14,401 nucleotides of DNA, from assembly GCA_023441105.1 (NCBI GenBank), contig JAEZQX010000393.1, positions 1 to 14,401 on the forward strand, read 5' to 3'. Below are positions 1 through 8,153 of this stretch, piece by piece. The notes beneath the pieces were generated by a model. It did no database searches and was not told the DNA's origin. It saw only the letters and a list, made by a program, of their open reading frames with translations. Each line of letters opens with the position of its first letter. Positions within the stretch are counted from its first letter, which is position 1. The translations under genes and the position numbers were made by a program. This DNA is from Pseudomonadota bacterium. Its GTDB lineage: Bacteria > Pseudomonadota > Gammaproteobacteria > Burkholderiales > Burkholderiaceae.

Positions 1-4
1 GCTC

Positions 5-1801
5 CTAGCGGTCGCCGCGCGACGGGAACATCCCGTCCCACCACTGCTTCGCGGTGGCGATCAGCGTGCCCTTCGCGTCGGGGTCGCGTCGCGCCAGCGA
101 GACAAGGTAGTTGCGCGCCTGCTTGCTGCTGATGTTGGGCGGCAGCGCGGGCACGTCGGGGTCGGTCACCATCTCGAGGAGGGTCGGCCGGTCGGCTGCC
201 AGTGCCTCGTCCCAGGCCGACCCGACCTGGGCCGGGTCGGTCACGCGAATGCCCCCCAGGCCCAGCAGCCGCGCATAGTCGGCATACGGAAAGAGCGGCA
301 GGTCCTGCGAATCCTCGAACTTCGGGTCACCGGCCAGCGCGCGCTGCTCCCAGGTGACCATGTTCAGGTCCTTGTTGTTGAGCACCATGATGGTCAGCCG
401 GGGGTTGCCCCAACGGCGCCAGATGCCGGCGATGGTGACCAGGGCGTTGATGCCGATCATCTGCATCGCGCCGTCGCCCAGGATCGCGATGACGTGGCGC
501 TCCGGATAGGCATACTTCGCCGCGATGGCGTAGGGCACTGCCGGACCCATGGTGGCGAGCCCGCCGGAAAGCGAGCCCATCATGCCGCGGCGGAACCTGA
601 GGTCGCGCGCATACCAGGCGGCCGTCGACCCGGAGTCGCAGGTCAGGATGCAGTTGTCAGGCAGCCGCGGTGACAGCTCCCAGAACACGCGCTGCGGGTT
701 GATCGGGTTCGCCTCGCTCATTGCCCGAGCTTCCAGGATGCCCCACCATTTCCCGACGCTCTCTTCGATGTCGCTGCGCCAGCCGCGTCTCGACTTGCGC
801 TTCAGGTGCGGGATCAGGGCTCGCAGCGTCGCCTTGCTGTCGCCGACCAGGTTCATCTCCATCGGGTAGCGCAGGCCCAGGCGCCGGCCGTCGAGATCGA
901 TCTGCACGCCGCGCGCCTTGCCTTCCTTGGGCAGGTACTCCGAATACGGGAAGCTCGAGCCGACCATCAGCAGCGTGTCGCAGCGGCTCATCATCTGCCA
1001 GCTCGGCTGCGTGCCCAGCAGGCCGATCGAGCCGGTGACGAATGGCAGGTCGTCGGGCAGCACACCCTTGCCGAGCAGCGCCTTGGCGACGCCGGCGCCC
1101 AGCAGGTCGGCAACCTCGATCAGCTCGTCGCCGGCGTGCAGCGCGCCGGCCCCGGCCAGGATGGCCACCCGCTTGCCGGCATTGAGGATCTCCGCGGCAG
1201 CGGCGATGTCGGCATCGTCCGGCAGCGTCGAGCGCACCGTGGTGCCGACGCCCGTGTGGACCGTGCCGTGCTCGCGCGGCGGGCTCTTCATCGCGTCGAG
1301 GACCTGCACGTCGTTCGGCACGATGATGCAGGTGACCGTGCGCTGGTCGATGGCGATGCGCACTGCCCGGTCCACCACGTGACGGACCTGGGCCGGCACC
1401 GTGATGGTGTGCACGTATTCGGCGGCCACGTCCTTGAACAGGCTGTGCAGGTCGACCTCCTGCTGGTAGTCGCCGCCGAGCGCGGTGCGCGCCTGCTGGC
1501 CGACGATCGCCACCACCGGCTGGTGATCGGCCTTGGCGTCGTAGAGCCCGTTCAACAGGTGGATGGCGCCGGGCCCGGAGGTGGCCATGCAGACGCCCAC
1601 CTCGCCGGTGAACTTGGCATGTCCGCAGGCCATGAAGGCGGCCAGCTCCTCATGGCGCGCCTGGATGAACTGCATCTGGTCGCCGGCGCGATCGAAGGCG
1701 CCCATCAGCCCGTTGATGCCGTCGCCCGGATAGCCGAAGACGCGTCGCACGCCCCATTGCCGCAGCCGCTCGAGGAGGTGGTCGCTGGTCGTCTCCGTCA
1801 T
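5..1801 (-). CDS. Thiamine-diphosphate enzyme, pyruvate oxidase/acetolactate synthase superfamily
   Basis: 598-residue protein with the three-domain layout of the ThDP-dependent pyruvate oxidase, acetolactate synthase and oxalyl-CoA decarboxylase superfamily. The N-terminal pyrimidine-binding domain (about 1-170) has GYPGDG at 23-28 and RHEE at 49-52, where Glu51 is the likely ThDP-activating glutamate. A central domain (about 195-330) follows. The C-terminal pyrophosphate-binding domain carries the metal/ThDP motif, starting with GDGAMQM at 442-448 and ending with the Asn pair 475-476. The length is close to E. coli PoxB (about 570). Decarboxylation of a 2-oxo acid such as pyruvate is the family expectation; quinone reduction, acetolactate synthesis or another activity cannot be told apart from sequence alone. 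The start codon overlaps the stop of the upstream PRC-barrel gene by 4 nt (ATGA), implying translational coupling. No symbol is given because orthology to poxB or ilvB is not shown. It is cytoplasmic or peripherally membrane-bound, with no signal peptide. Confidence 0.9.
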   Translation of the reverse strand: MTETTSDHLLERLRQWGVRRVFGYPGDGINGLMGAFDRAGDQMQFIQARHEELAAFMACGHAKFTGEVGVCMATSGPGAIHLLNGLYDAKADHQPVVAIVGQQARTALGGDYQQEVDLHSLFKDVAAEYVHTITVPAQVRHVVDRAVRIAIDQRTVTCIIVPNDVQVLDAMKSPPREHGTVHTGVGTTVRSTLPDDADIAAAAEILNAGKRVAILAGAGALHAGDELIEVADLLGAGVAKALLGKGVLPDDLPFVTGSIGLLGTQPSWQMMSRCDTLLMVGSSFPYSEYLPKEGKARGVQIDLDGRRLGLRYPMEMNLVGDSKATLRALIPHLKRKSRRGWRSDIEESVGKWWGILEARAMSEANPINPQRVFWELSPRLPDNCILTCDSGSTAAWYARDLRFRRGMMGSLSGGLATMGPAVPYAIAAKYAYPERHVIAILGDGAMQMIGINALVTIAGIWRRWGNPRLTIMVLNNKDLNMVTWEQRALAGDPKFEDSQDLPLFPYADYARLLGLGGIRVTDPAQVGSAWDEALAADRPTLLEMVTDPDVPALPPNISSKQARNYLVSLARRDPDAKGTLIATAKQWWDGMFPSRGDR

Positions 1802-2589
1802 TCCCAGTAGCCCCCACGCTGGTGCGCCTCGTGCAGCAGCTCCTCGTATTGGCGATCGAGCAGGGCGTCCGGGTCGTAGACCGGGCTGTCCTTCACCTTG
1901 TCACGGCTCAGCGAGGTGAAGACCTTGCGCTGCGCCCAGTCGATGCCGTCGATCCAGCGCGTGGCGATCAGCACCCGCTTCCCGCCGGGCCACCAGTTGA
2001 CGGTGTCCACCACGAGGTAGCGGATGGTCCAGTTCTCGTCGTCGAAGATGAAGTCGTCGACGTGGCCGATGCTGCCGTCGCTCGCCTGGATGTCGTAGCC
2101 CGAGACATCCGCGGTGCTGCGCAGGTGCGAGTCCTCGTCCTCGGCGTCGTCCTGCTCGCGCGGCCCGGCCGACTTGCGTTCATGGTCCGCCTGGCTCACG
2201 TCATCCTTCAGGTCCTCCGCGCTCGGGAACAGCGGATATTCCATGGCGCCCCAGACTCCGCCCATTTCCCAGTAGCTGGGATAGCCGTAATAGGTGAGGT
2301 AGTCGCGCTCATGGCGACGCGACAGCGGCTTGTGGGTGTCGATGTCGGGACTGTTCTTCACCTGCTCGCGGGTGAGCGTGACGTCGATCAGGCCGCCTTC
2401 GGTGAGCGGCGTGCGGATCGAATACGGCGAGATCAGCACCTTGCGGCCGGTGAGCCAGTTGCCGGTGTCGACCACGAGATAGCGGATCGTCCATGCCGCG
2501 TCGTCGAAGTAGGCCTCCTTGACGTGCCCGATCTGGTCGTCGCTCGCGTTGATTCGCGAGTCGTGGATCTTCCTGACGCTTCTCAGCAT
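1798..2589 (-). CDS. Tandem PRC-barrel domain protein
   Basis: 263-residue soluble protein made of two homologous PRC-barrel units, about residues 10-90 and 163-241. The repeat is plain by eye: IGHV, then an acidic FDD, then WTIRYLVVDT, an NW and KVLI/RVLI occur at 20-53 and again at 174-208. The middle (about 95-160) is a Tyr/Trp-rich stretch followed by an acidic, charged linker. PRC barrels occur in photosynthetic reaction-centre H subunits and in RimM; free-standing bacterial copies are mostly uncharacterised and often belong to stress regulons, so the function here is unknown. The start is supported by a GGAGGGG Shine-Dalgarno six bases upstream. The gene ends in an ATGA overlap with the downstream ThDP enzyme, so the two probably form one transcription unit, and this protein may have a role linked to that enzyme (inference). 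Confidence 0.88.
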   Translation of the reverse strand: MLRSVRKIHDSRINASDDQIGHVKEAYFDDAAWTIRYLVVDTGNWLTGRKVLISPYSIRTPLTEGGLIDVTLTREQVKNSPDIDTHKPLSRRHERDYLTYYGYPSYWEMGGVWGAMEYPLFPSAEDLKDDVSQADHERKSAGPREQDDAEDEDSHLRSTADVSGYDIQASDGSIGHVDDFIFDDENWTIRYLVVDTVNWWPGGKRVLIATRWIDGIDWAQRKVFTSLSRDKVKDSPVYDPDALLDRQYEELLHEAHQRGGYWE

Positions 2590-2620
2590 GGCGGGTCCCC
2601 TCCGTCACTGTGGTCGAACC

Positions 2621-2636
2621 GGATGCAGCAGCATCC
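2621..2636. repeat. Short perfect hairpin between DUF3293 and PRC-barrel genes
   Basis: GGATGC-AGCA-GCATCC forms a perfect 6-bp stem with a 4-nt loop in the 97-bp gap between the two minus-strand genes, about 30 nt before the PRC-barrel start codon. No T-run follows on either strand, so it does not look like an intrinsic terminator. It may be an mRNA 5'-leader structure or chance. Confidence 0.3.
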
Positions 2637-2686
2637 AGCATGCCCGCAGTGGCCGCAGAAGCCGGCGGGCGTTCCGGCGGCGCGGT

Positions 2687-3151
2687 TCAGCCGATGTCGC
2701 CGACGCGGCCGCGGATGGCCGGATGCCACCCCAGGCGGCAGCGGCTGTCGCGGGTGAACTGTACCGCCGCATTCTGGCGGAACTGCACCAGCCAGCCGTC
2801 GAGCACGGGGTCCGGAACGTCGAAGACACAGAAGCCCGGCTCCGGCTGCCACGTTCCGGCCGGGTCTTCGCCGGAAGCGGGCAGCGACCGCAAGGCTTGC
2901 TCCTCGATGGCCTTCCAGAGCGCGGCCTGCGCCTGGTCGTTCTGCGCTGGGCTCTTTTGCTCGCCGAGCGGATTCCAGGCGGTGAGGATGGTGGCGCTGC
3001 GTGCATCCATCCGCTCGAGCCATGCCTGGTGGCTGCTGGCCGGATCGCCGACGCGCACCAGCACCGGCTTCGCTTCGTGGGCGAAGTAGTGCGTCGACTG
3101 GTAAGCGGCGATGGTCTTCGCATCCGGCACCGGGATATTTTCCTGCGACAT
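2687..3151 (-). CDS. DUF3293 domain-containing protein
   Basis: 154-residue soluble protein. The hallmark of the DUF3293 family is visible in the first half: a short beta segment, then ILTAWNP with Gly and Asn nearby (about residues 55-72, followed by a helix with ALWKAIE). The C-terminal half holds an EPGFCVFDV segment and a final strand with FRQNAAVQF, also typical. No biochemical function is established for the family and I add none. The start is well supported: AGGAGG lies five bases before the ATG. It is divergent from the NfeD gene across a 203-bp gap and lies upstream of the PRC-barrel gene in the same direction (97-bp gap), so co-transcription with the PRC/ThDP pair is possible but not shown. 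Confidence 0.85.
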   Translation of the reverse strand: MSQENIPVPDAKTIAAYQSTHYFAHEAKPVLVRVGDPASSHQAWLERMDARSATILTAWNPLGEQKSPAQNDQAQAALWKAIEEQALRSLPASGEDPAGTWQPEPGFCVFDVPDPVLDGWLVQFRQNAAVQFTRDSRCRLGWHPAIRGRVGDIG

Positions 3152-3354
3152 TCATGCCTCCTGCTGGGTGCGCTGGCGTGCAGTGCCGTGCGCTGCCTGC
3201 CGCTGCGCAATCATCGCACGATGCGCCCGGCCCGCCGGACAGCGGAGGCAACTCGCCAAGGGTCATAGGCGGCGCGCGGGGACTGCCGTACCATCGGCAA
3301 GGCGCGGCGGCGGGCGAGCCCACGCCTGCGCCACGACGAACCAACCATGGGTCG

Positions 3355-4863
3355 ATGGATCACCTGATTCAAGGCAGCAAGCGGCGCCTGCAGGTCTGGG
3401 CCCTTCTGGCCGTGCTCGGCGCGCTGCTGGCGCTGGTCCTGCCGGCACCTCGTGCGCAGGAGCCGCCGCAGCGCAGTGCGCTGGTACTCGACATCGTCGG
3501 CATCATCGGTCCGGCCACTGCCGACTACCTGATCCGCGGCCTGGCCACTGCCGCCGAGCGCAAGGCCGGGGTGGTGCTGATCCGCATGGATACGCCCGGA
3601 GGCCTCGACACCTCCATGCGCGACATCATCCGCGCCATCATGGCTTCGCCCGTGCCGGTGCTCACCTATGTCACTCCCGGCGGGGCGCGGGCGGCCAGTG
3701 CCGGTACCTACATTCTCTACGCCAGCCATGTGGCGGCCATGGCGCCGGGTACGAACCTCGGTGCGGCTACGCCGGTGGCGATCGGCGGCCTGCCGACGCC
3801 GGGCGGCGGTGACGGGAAGCCGGACGCGAAACCGGACCGGAAGCCGGAAAGAAAGCCGGAGCAGAAGCCGGACCAGAAGCCGGACCAGAAGCCGGGGGAT
3901 GGGAACGCGAAGGACGAGCCTGCCGCGGAGGGCCCGAGCCGGCGCGAGCCGGCAAGCGCCTCCGAAGCCAAGGCCATCAACGATGCGGTCGCCTACATCC
4001 GCTCGCTCGCCGAGTTTCGCGGCCGCAATGCGGAGTGGGCGGAGCTGGCCGTGCGCGACGCGGCCAGCCTGTCCGCCAAGGCCGCCCTCGAGCAGCGGGT
4101 GATCGACGTCGTCGCGTCGAGCGTGGAGGATCTCTTCCGCCAGGCCGACGGCCGCGAGGTCGCCGTCGGCGGCGGGAGCGTGCGGCTCGACACCGCGAAC
4201 CTGCATCAGGTGGCGATCGAACCCGACTGGCGCACCCGGTTGCTGGGGGTCATCACCAACCCCAACGTCGCTCTGATCCTGATGATGATCGGCATCTACG
4301 GGCTCTTGTTCGAGTTCATGAGCCCCGGCTCGATGTATCCCGGCACCATCGGCGCGATCTGCCTGCTGCTGGGTCTCTACGCGCTGGCCGCCCTGCCGCT
4401 GAACTACGCCGGCGCCGGCCTGGCGCTGCTGGGCATGGCGCTGCTGGTGGCCGAGGCGTTCATGCCTTCGTTCGGCGTGCTGGGCATCGGCGGACTGGTG
4501 GCTTTCGTGATCGGGGTGGCGATATTGATGGATACGGACGGAGTGCCGGGTTTCGAGATCTACTGGCCGCTCGTCGGCGGACTTGCCCTTGCCGGCCTCG
4601 GCCTGGGCTTGTTGGTCGCGCGACTGGCGATGGGCTCGTTCAAGCATCGGGTGACCGCGGGGCAGGAGGCGATGCTGGGCGCGCGCGCGGAGGTGACCGA
4701 TTGGGCCGGGCTGCGCGGGCACGTATTCCTGCTCGGGGAGCGCTGGAACGCGACGTCGTCGCAGGCGTTGCGGGCGGGCCAGCAGGTGAGGATCGTGGCG
4801 GTCGACGGCCTGACGCTCACTGTCGCACCGGAGGAAAACCAACCTGGAGGTATCACGGCATGA
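3355..4863 (+). CDS. NfeD-family membrane-bound ClpP-class serine protease
   Basis: 502 residues. A signal peptide or anchor (about 10-34, ending APRAQ) precedes a ClpP/SppA-like protease domain with MDTPGG at 78-83 and the nucleophile motif ARAASAG, Ser115. The general-base lysine of the archaeal PH1510 dyad corresponds to Lys206 (EAKAIND), followed by [10 protein letters not shown]. Between the two catalytic residues sits a Lys-Pro-rich linker with seven tetrapeptide repeats (155-182). Four or five membrane segments span about 303-425, and an OB-like NfeD domain closes the protein (about 438-492). The family cleaves hydrophobic C-termini of stomatin-type proteins at the membrane; the next gene is such a protein and starts in an ATGA overlap. 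I chose the ATG at 3355 because it places the signal peptide at the N-terminus; longer in-frame extensions run through non-coding sequence. I see no strong Shine-Dalgarno sequence. Confidence 0.9.
   Translation: MDHLIQGSKRRLQVWALLAVLGALLALVLPAPRAQEPPQRSALVLDIVGIIGPATADYLIRGLATAAERKAGVVLIRMDTPGGLDTSMRDIIRAIMASPVPVLTYVTPGGARAASAGTYILYASHVAAMAPGTNLGAATPVAIGGLPTPGGGDGKPDAKPDRKPERKPEQKPDQKPDQKPGDGNAKDEPAAEGPSRREPASASEAKAINDAVAYIRSLAEFRGRNAEWAELAVRDAASLSAKAALEQRVIDVVASSVEDLFRQADGREVAVGGGSVRLDTANLHQVAIEPDWRTRLLGVITNPNVALILMMIGIYGLLFEFMSPGSMYPGTIGAICLLLGLYALAALPLNYAGAGLALLGMALLVAEAFMPSFGVLGIGGLVAFVIGVAILMDTDGVPGFEIYWPLVGGLALAGLGLGLLVARLAMGSFKHRVTAGQEAMLGARAEVTDWAGLRGHVFLLGERWNATSSQALRAGQQVRIVAVDGLTLTVAPEENQPGGITA
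3817..3900 (+). repeat. 12-bp coding tandem repeat (KPxx), seven units
   Basis: Seven consecutive in-frame 12-bp units of the form AAG-CCG-GAN-NNN encode [24 protein letters not shown] and KPGD inside the NfeD-type protease gene. The fifth and sixth units are identical at DNA level (AAGCCGGACCAG). The repeat lies in the linker between the catalytic Ser and Lys. Because a unit is a multiple of three, copy-number change would alter linker length without a frameshift. Confidence 0.9.
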
Positions 4864-5450
4864 CCACGCTCTTCTTCTTCGCTCCCATCATCGTGCTGCT
4901 CGCCATCCTGCTGGCGATGTCGGTGCGCATCCTGCGCGAGTACGAGCGGGCCGTGATGTTCACCCTCGGCAGGTTCACCGGTGTCAAGGGGCCCGGCCTG
5001 ATCCTGATGATCCCCTACGTCCAGCAGATGGTCCGCGTGGACCAGCGGACGCTGGTGCTGGACGTGCCCTCGCAGGACGTCATCTCGCGCGACAACGTAT
5101 CGGTCAAGGTCAATGCGGTCATCTACTTCCGGGTCGTGACGCCCGAACGCTCGGTCATCCAGGTCGAGAACTTCGCCCAGGCCACCAGCCAGCTGGCGCA
5201 GACGACGTTGCGATCGGTGCTCGGCAAGCATGACCTCGACGAGATGCTGTCGGAGCGCGACAAGCTCAACAACGACATCCAGGAGATCCTCGACCGGCAG
5301 ACCGACGCCTGGGGGATCAAGGTGGCCAACGTGGAGATCAAGCACATCGATATCGACGAAAGCATGATCCGGGTGATCGCCCGCCAGGCGGAGGCGGAGC
5401 GCGAGCGGCGCGCCAAGGTGATCGGCGCCGAAGGCGAGGCGCAGGCGGCG
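4860..5450 (+). pseudogene. Slipin/SPFH (stomatin-like) gene, 3' end missing
   Basis: About 197 authentic residues of a bacterial slipin: an N-terminal membrane hairpin (about 3-22), then the SPFH/band-7 domain with [23 protein letters not shown], and the coiled-coil start with [23 protein letters not shown] ahead of EGEAQAA (read these as landmarks, about residues 162-197). Full-length relatives run about 250-260 residues, so some 55-60 are missing. After 5450 the frame stays open to 6416, but that tail is the antisense of a GntR regulator and shows no SPFH features. Start: ATG overlapping the NfeD stop (ATGA), with GGAGGT upstream at a slightly long spacing. NfeD-slipin pairs form a conserved membrane-quality-control operon. 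Either the gene is truly disrupted or the contig is misjoined; the product would lack its oligomerising C-terminus. Confidence 0.85.
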
Positions 5451-5453
5451 CAC
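5442..5453. other. Breakpoint joining two 3'-truncated convergent genes
   Basis: Slipin homology on the plus strand ends at the Gln-Ala-Ala codons 5442-5450. GntR homology on the minus strand ends at the Val-Arg-Arg codons 5453-5445. The shared bases GCGGCG (5445-5450) fit both genes, as expected for a microhomology join. No inverted repeat, insertion sequence or target duplication is visible here. Confidence 0.75.
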
Positions 5454-5990
5454 CAGATGCAGCTCCTTGACGTAGTCGTCGTAGGCCTGCTGGGCCCGTC
5501 GGTTGTTGGCCACCGTCAGCACCAGCGCGTGGAACTGCAGGTTCAGCTCGTAGTAGCGGGTCCCGTCGCCGGCGTCGCAGGCCCCGTCCATGGCGGCCAG
5601 CAACTGCTCGAACCGGCGCTTGTGGTCTTCCGACAGGTGTTCGCAGGCCCGTTCGGCGGCATGGCCGAAGACCAGCGCCCGCAGCTCGTACACTTCGCTC
5701 ATTTCGCGCAGCGACAACTGGCGAACGAACACGCCGCGATTCGGAACGGCCGTGACCAGCCCGAGGCCGGCAAGCACCTTCATCGCCTCGCGGATCGGAC
5801 CGCGGCTGGTTCCCATCCGCAGGGCCAGGGCCGCCTCGTTGAGCCTTTCACCCGGCCGGAACTCGCCGTCGTAGATCAGCTGCTTGAGCTCCGCGACGAC
5901 GGCGTTGGACAAGCCGGCGGACCGGCGCATCGCGACGGGCTCGGCGGGATAGGGCCCGACGGGAGGGGGCTCGGGCGTCGGCTCGATCAT
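5445..5990 (-). pseudogene. GntR-family (FCD subfamily) regulator gene, 3' end missing
   Basis: About 182 authentic residues. The winged helix-turn-helix is complete (about 27-92): [15 protein letters not shown], then [15 protein letters not shown], then GLV, and the wing NRGVFVRQ. The FCD effector domain begins ([14 protein letters not shown], about 102-115, then the helix with [10 protein letters not shown] at 149-158) but stops around ELHLVRR at 176-182. Full-length FCD regulators have some 40-55 more residues, including further His/Asp ligand positions. Beyond the breakpoint the frame remains open to 4560, but it reads antisense through the slipin and NfeD genes. The gene lies last in the catabolic operon, 69 bp after the TctC stop, so it is the likely local, substrate-responsive repressor. 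The start at 5990 has no clear Shine-Dalgarno; Met21 is an alternative. Confidence 0.85.
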
Positions 5991-6059
5991 GGCGTCGGTG
6001 CTCGGCCTCGCATGGGGCGGCCTGGCTCGATGATTGCCCCGGTCATCGGCGCGCTCGCC

Positions 6060-7028
6060 TCAGTCGACCTTGACCTTCGCCGACTTGACCAGCCCGACCC
6101 AGAACTTGCCGTCCTCCTGCAGGAAGCTGCCGAAGGCTTCGGGCGAGTCAGACAGCGACACTTCCGTTCCCTGCCGCGCCAGCGCCGCCTTGACCGACGG
6201 CTGCTGCATGGCCGCCACCGTCGCGTCGTAGATCTTCCGCGCGACTGCCGGCGGCGTGCCGGCGGGAGCGAACATGCCGTACCAGAACTCGATGTTGTAC
6301 TCCGGCAATCCAGCCTCCTTCATGCCCGGCAAATCGGGCACCAGGGCCGAGCGCTCGCGGGTGCTGACGGCGAGGACCCGGAGCTTTTCGCCGACCATGG
6401 GAAGAACCGTCGGTGACGTGCCGAAGGTGACCTGGGTCTCGTTGGCCATCACCGACTGGATGGCATGCGAGCCACCGCGGTACGGCACGTGGGTCATCTC
6501 GGTGCCGGTCAGCAGGCCGAACAGCGCGGCGCCGAGATGGGGCGCCGAGCCATTGCCCGACGTCGAATAGTTCAGCTTGCCGGGGTCTTTCCGGGCGGCC
6601 GCGATCAGGTCCTTGACCGAGGTGATGCCGGTGGCTGGATTGACCGCCAGCACCAGCGGCGATGTCGTCATCTTCGTGATCGGCAGCAGGTCCTCCGGCT
6701 TGTACAGCAGCTTCGGGTTCAACGCCGGGTTGACCGAAATGCTGCTGGGACTTGCGATCAGCAACGTATGGCCGTCGGGCCCGGCCTTGGCGACGAAGTC
6801 GGCCGCGAGGCTGGAGCCGTTGCCCGGCTTGTTCTCGACCACCACGTTCTGGCCGATGGCCTTGCCGAAGGCGTCGCTCATCGAGCGGGCGACCTGGTCG
6901 GCGGCGCCGCCGGGAGCGAACCCGATCACCAGGCGGATCGTCCGGGAGGGATAATCACCGGCCTGCGCCAGCGCCTGCAATCCGACAGCGCTCAGGCCGA
7001 TCGCCAGCGCCAGTTTCATCGCTCTCAT
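6060..7028 (-). CDS. Bug/TctC-family tripartite tricarboxylate-type solute-binding protein
   Basis: 322-residue periplasmic binding protein. A signal peptide (about 1-21, ending LQALA) precedes [16 protein letters not shown] (26-41), the standard Bug N-terminus that forms part of the carboxylate-binding pocket. Further family landmarks are [10 protein letters not shown] (64-73), AGPDGHTLL (82-90) and the HVPYRGG loop. The start at 7028 is supported by AAGGAGA seven bases upstream; the longer frame upstream belongs to antisense reading of the next gene. Bug proteins bind organic acids for TctAB transport or sensing. No tctA or tctB gene is in the window, so this is an orphan receptor here, as is common in Burkholderiales. 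Its place within a CoA-transferase operon suggests that the ligand is the carboxylic acid the operon degrades (inference). Confidence 0.92.
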   Translation of the reverse strand: MRAMKLALAIGLSAVGLQALAQAGDYPSRTIRLVIGFAPGGAADQVARSMSDAFGKAIGQNVVVENKPGNGSSLAADFVAKAGPDGHTLLIASPSSISVNPALNPKLLYKPEDLLPITKMTTSPLVLAVNPATGITSVKDLIAAARKDPGKLNYSTSGNGSAPHLGAALFGLLTGTEMTHVPYRGGSHAIQSVMANETQVTFGTSPTVLPMVGEKLRVLAVSTRERSALVPDLPGMKEAGLPEYNIEFWYGMFAPAGTPPAVARKIYDATVAAMQQPSVKAALARQGTEVSLSDSPEAFGSFLQEDGKFWVGLVKSAKVKVD

Positions 7029-7089
7029 GCCAGGTCTCCTTCTCTCGTGGTTGGTCTTCTCAACGGGCCGGGTCGATGCGCCGGGGGCA

Positions 7090-8076
7090 TCAGGCGCCTG
7101 GCGGCATCCGCAGCACGATCTTGCCGACATGGCCGCCGCTTTCCATTCGTTGCTTGGCGGCCGGCAACTCCTCGAATGCGACCACCTGGTCGATCTGCGG
7201 CCGGATCCGACCGGCGGCGAAATGCGGCATGATCTCGGCCACGAAGCGGGGTACGGCGGCTGCGCGCTGGGCCTTGCTGCGCAGCTTGTTCGACACGCCG
7301 AACAGGCGCAGCCGGCGGGCGTGCAGGGCCTCGAGGTCGAGATCGGCATGCAGGACGCCGTCGACGTAACCGACGGTGGCGAGCCGTCCTTCGAAGGCAA
7401 TGGCGCGGATGTTCTCCGCGAACACCGAGCCGCCGACCGCATTGACCACCAGGTCTGCGCCTTTTCCGTCGGTCGTCTCCATCACCGCGGCGGCGAAGTC
7501 GGGCCCGCGGCTGCACACGCCGACATCGAGGCCCAGGGCGCGCAGCTTGTCGAGCTTGGCCGCCGAGCCGGAGGTGCCGATCACCTTGGCGCCCAGCAGC
7601 TTGCCAAGCTGCAGCGAGGCCACGCCGACGCCCGACGAAACGCCGTTGACCAGCAGCCATTCACCGGCTTGCAGCCGCCCCTGCAGCACCAGCATGTCGA
7701 AGGCGACCAGGAATGTCAGCGGGATGCTGGCGGCCTCTTCCCAGGTCAGGGCCGCCGGCGCCGGCATGGCCTCGGCGACGTCCATCAGCGCATACTCGGC
7801 GAAGGCGCCGGCACAGCGGCCCATCACCCGGTCGCCGGGTGCGAAGCCGGCGACCTCGGCACCCACGGCGACCACCTCGCCGGCGCCTTCGCCGCCGATC
7901 GCCTTCCATGAACCCGGCTGGCCATGCAGGCCGTGGCCGAGCACGAACTCGCCGCGATTGAGCGATGCCGCCTGCATGCGCACCAGCAGCTGCCGCGCCG
8001 CCGGCTCCGGCATCGGTGCCTCTCGCAGCTCCAGCCTCGTCTGCGAATCCGTCATCTGCATCCAGTAGCCGCGCAT
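7090..8076 (-). CDS. Zinc-independent MDR oxidoreductase, quinone-oxidoreductase type
   Basis: 328-residue medium-chain dehydrogenase/reductase. The GroES-like N-terminal half (about 1-125) has the GEGAGEVVAVG strand (62-72) and GDRVMG (81-86). The nucleotide-binding half has NGVSSGVGVASLQLGKLLGA (144-163), which takes the place of the AAAGGVG dinucleotide loop of NADPH-dependent quinone reductases. The structural-zinc cysteines and catalytic-zinc ligands of alcohol dehydrogenases are absent, which favours a quinone/enone reductase type. The true substrate may be an enoyl compound of the pathway. The start at 8076 has GAGAGGAG close upstream; an earlier in-frame ATG near 8106 would translate the Shine-Dalgarno itself and is rejected. 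The gene is in the operon 77 bp after the crotonase stop. Confidence 0.9.
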   Translation of the reverse strand: MRGYWMQMTDSQTRLELREAPMPEPAARQLLVRMQAASLNRGEFVLGHGLHGQPGSWKAIGGEGAGEVVAVGAEVAGFAPGDRVMGRCAGAFAEYALMDVAEAMPAPAALTWEEAASIPLTFLVAFDMLVLQGRLQAGEWLLVNGVSSGVGVASLQLGKLLGAKVIGTSGSAAKLDKLRALGLDVGVCSRGPDFAAAVMETTDGKGADLVVNAVGGSVFAENIRAIAFEGRLATVGYVDGVLHADLDLEALHARRLRLFGVSNKLRSKAQRAAAVPRFVAEIMPHFAAGRIRPQIDQVVAFEELPAAKQRMESGGHVGKIVLRMPPGA

Positions 8077-8153
8077 GGTGCTCCTCTCTTGTTCCTCTTC
8101 TTCCATCGGGGCGAACCGTGGCCGGGACCGGCGATACCCGGCCCGGTCCGGCG

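Noticed and set aside
806..1810. Long plus-strand open frame opposite the ThDP enzyme
   Set aside because: Shadow frame; composition is an artefact of codon-position GC bias and no domain is visible.
1822..2757. Plus-strand open frame opposite the PRC-barrel gene
   Set aside because: Antisense shadow; the minus-strand frame has a Shine-Dalgarno and two clear PRC repeats.
3213..3222. Near-palindrome ATCGCACGAT between the DUF3293 and NfeD genes
   Set aside because: Short, single copy and not placed over a recognisable promoter; likely chance.
3211..4842. Long minus-strand open frame opposite the NfeD gene (543 codons)
   Set aside because: Antisense of a well-supported gene in GC-rich DNA; Arg/His/Gln/Asp-rich composition with no recognisable motif.
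5400..5500. Insertion sequence or integration site as cause of the breakpoint
   Set aside because: No transposase, inverted repeats, target duplication or tRNA fragment near the join.
5979..6034. Near-duplicate GGCTCGATCAT and GGCTCGATGAT around the GntR start
   Set aside because: Only 11 bp with one mismatch, 43 bp apart; no flanking element or second pair, so probably coincidental.
8074..8106. Earlier start for the MDR oxidoreductase at an upstream in-frame ATG (MEEEEQERST extension)
   Set aside because: The extension is simply the translated purine-rich Shine-Dalgarno region; the ATG at 8076 is correctly spaced from it.
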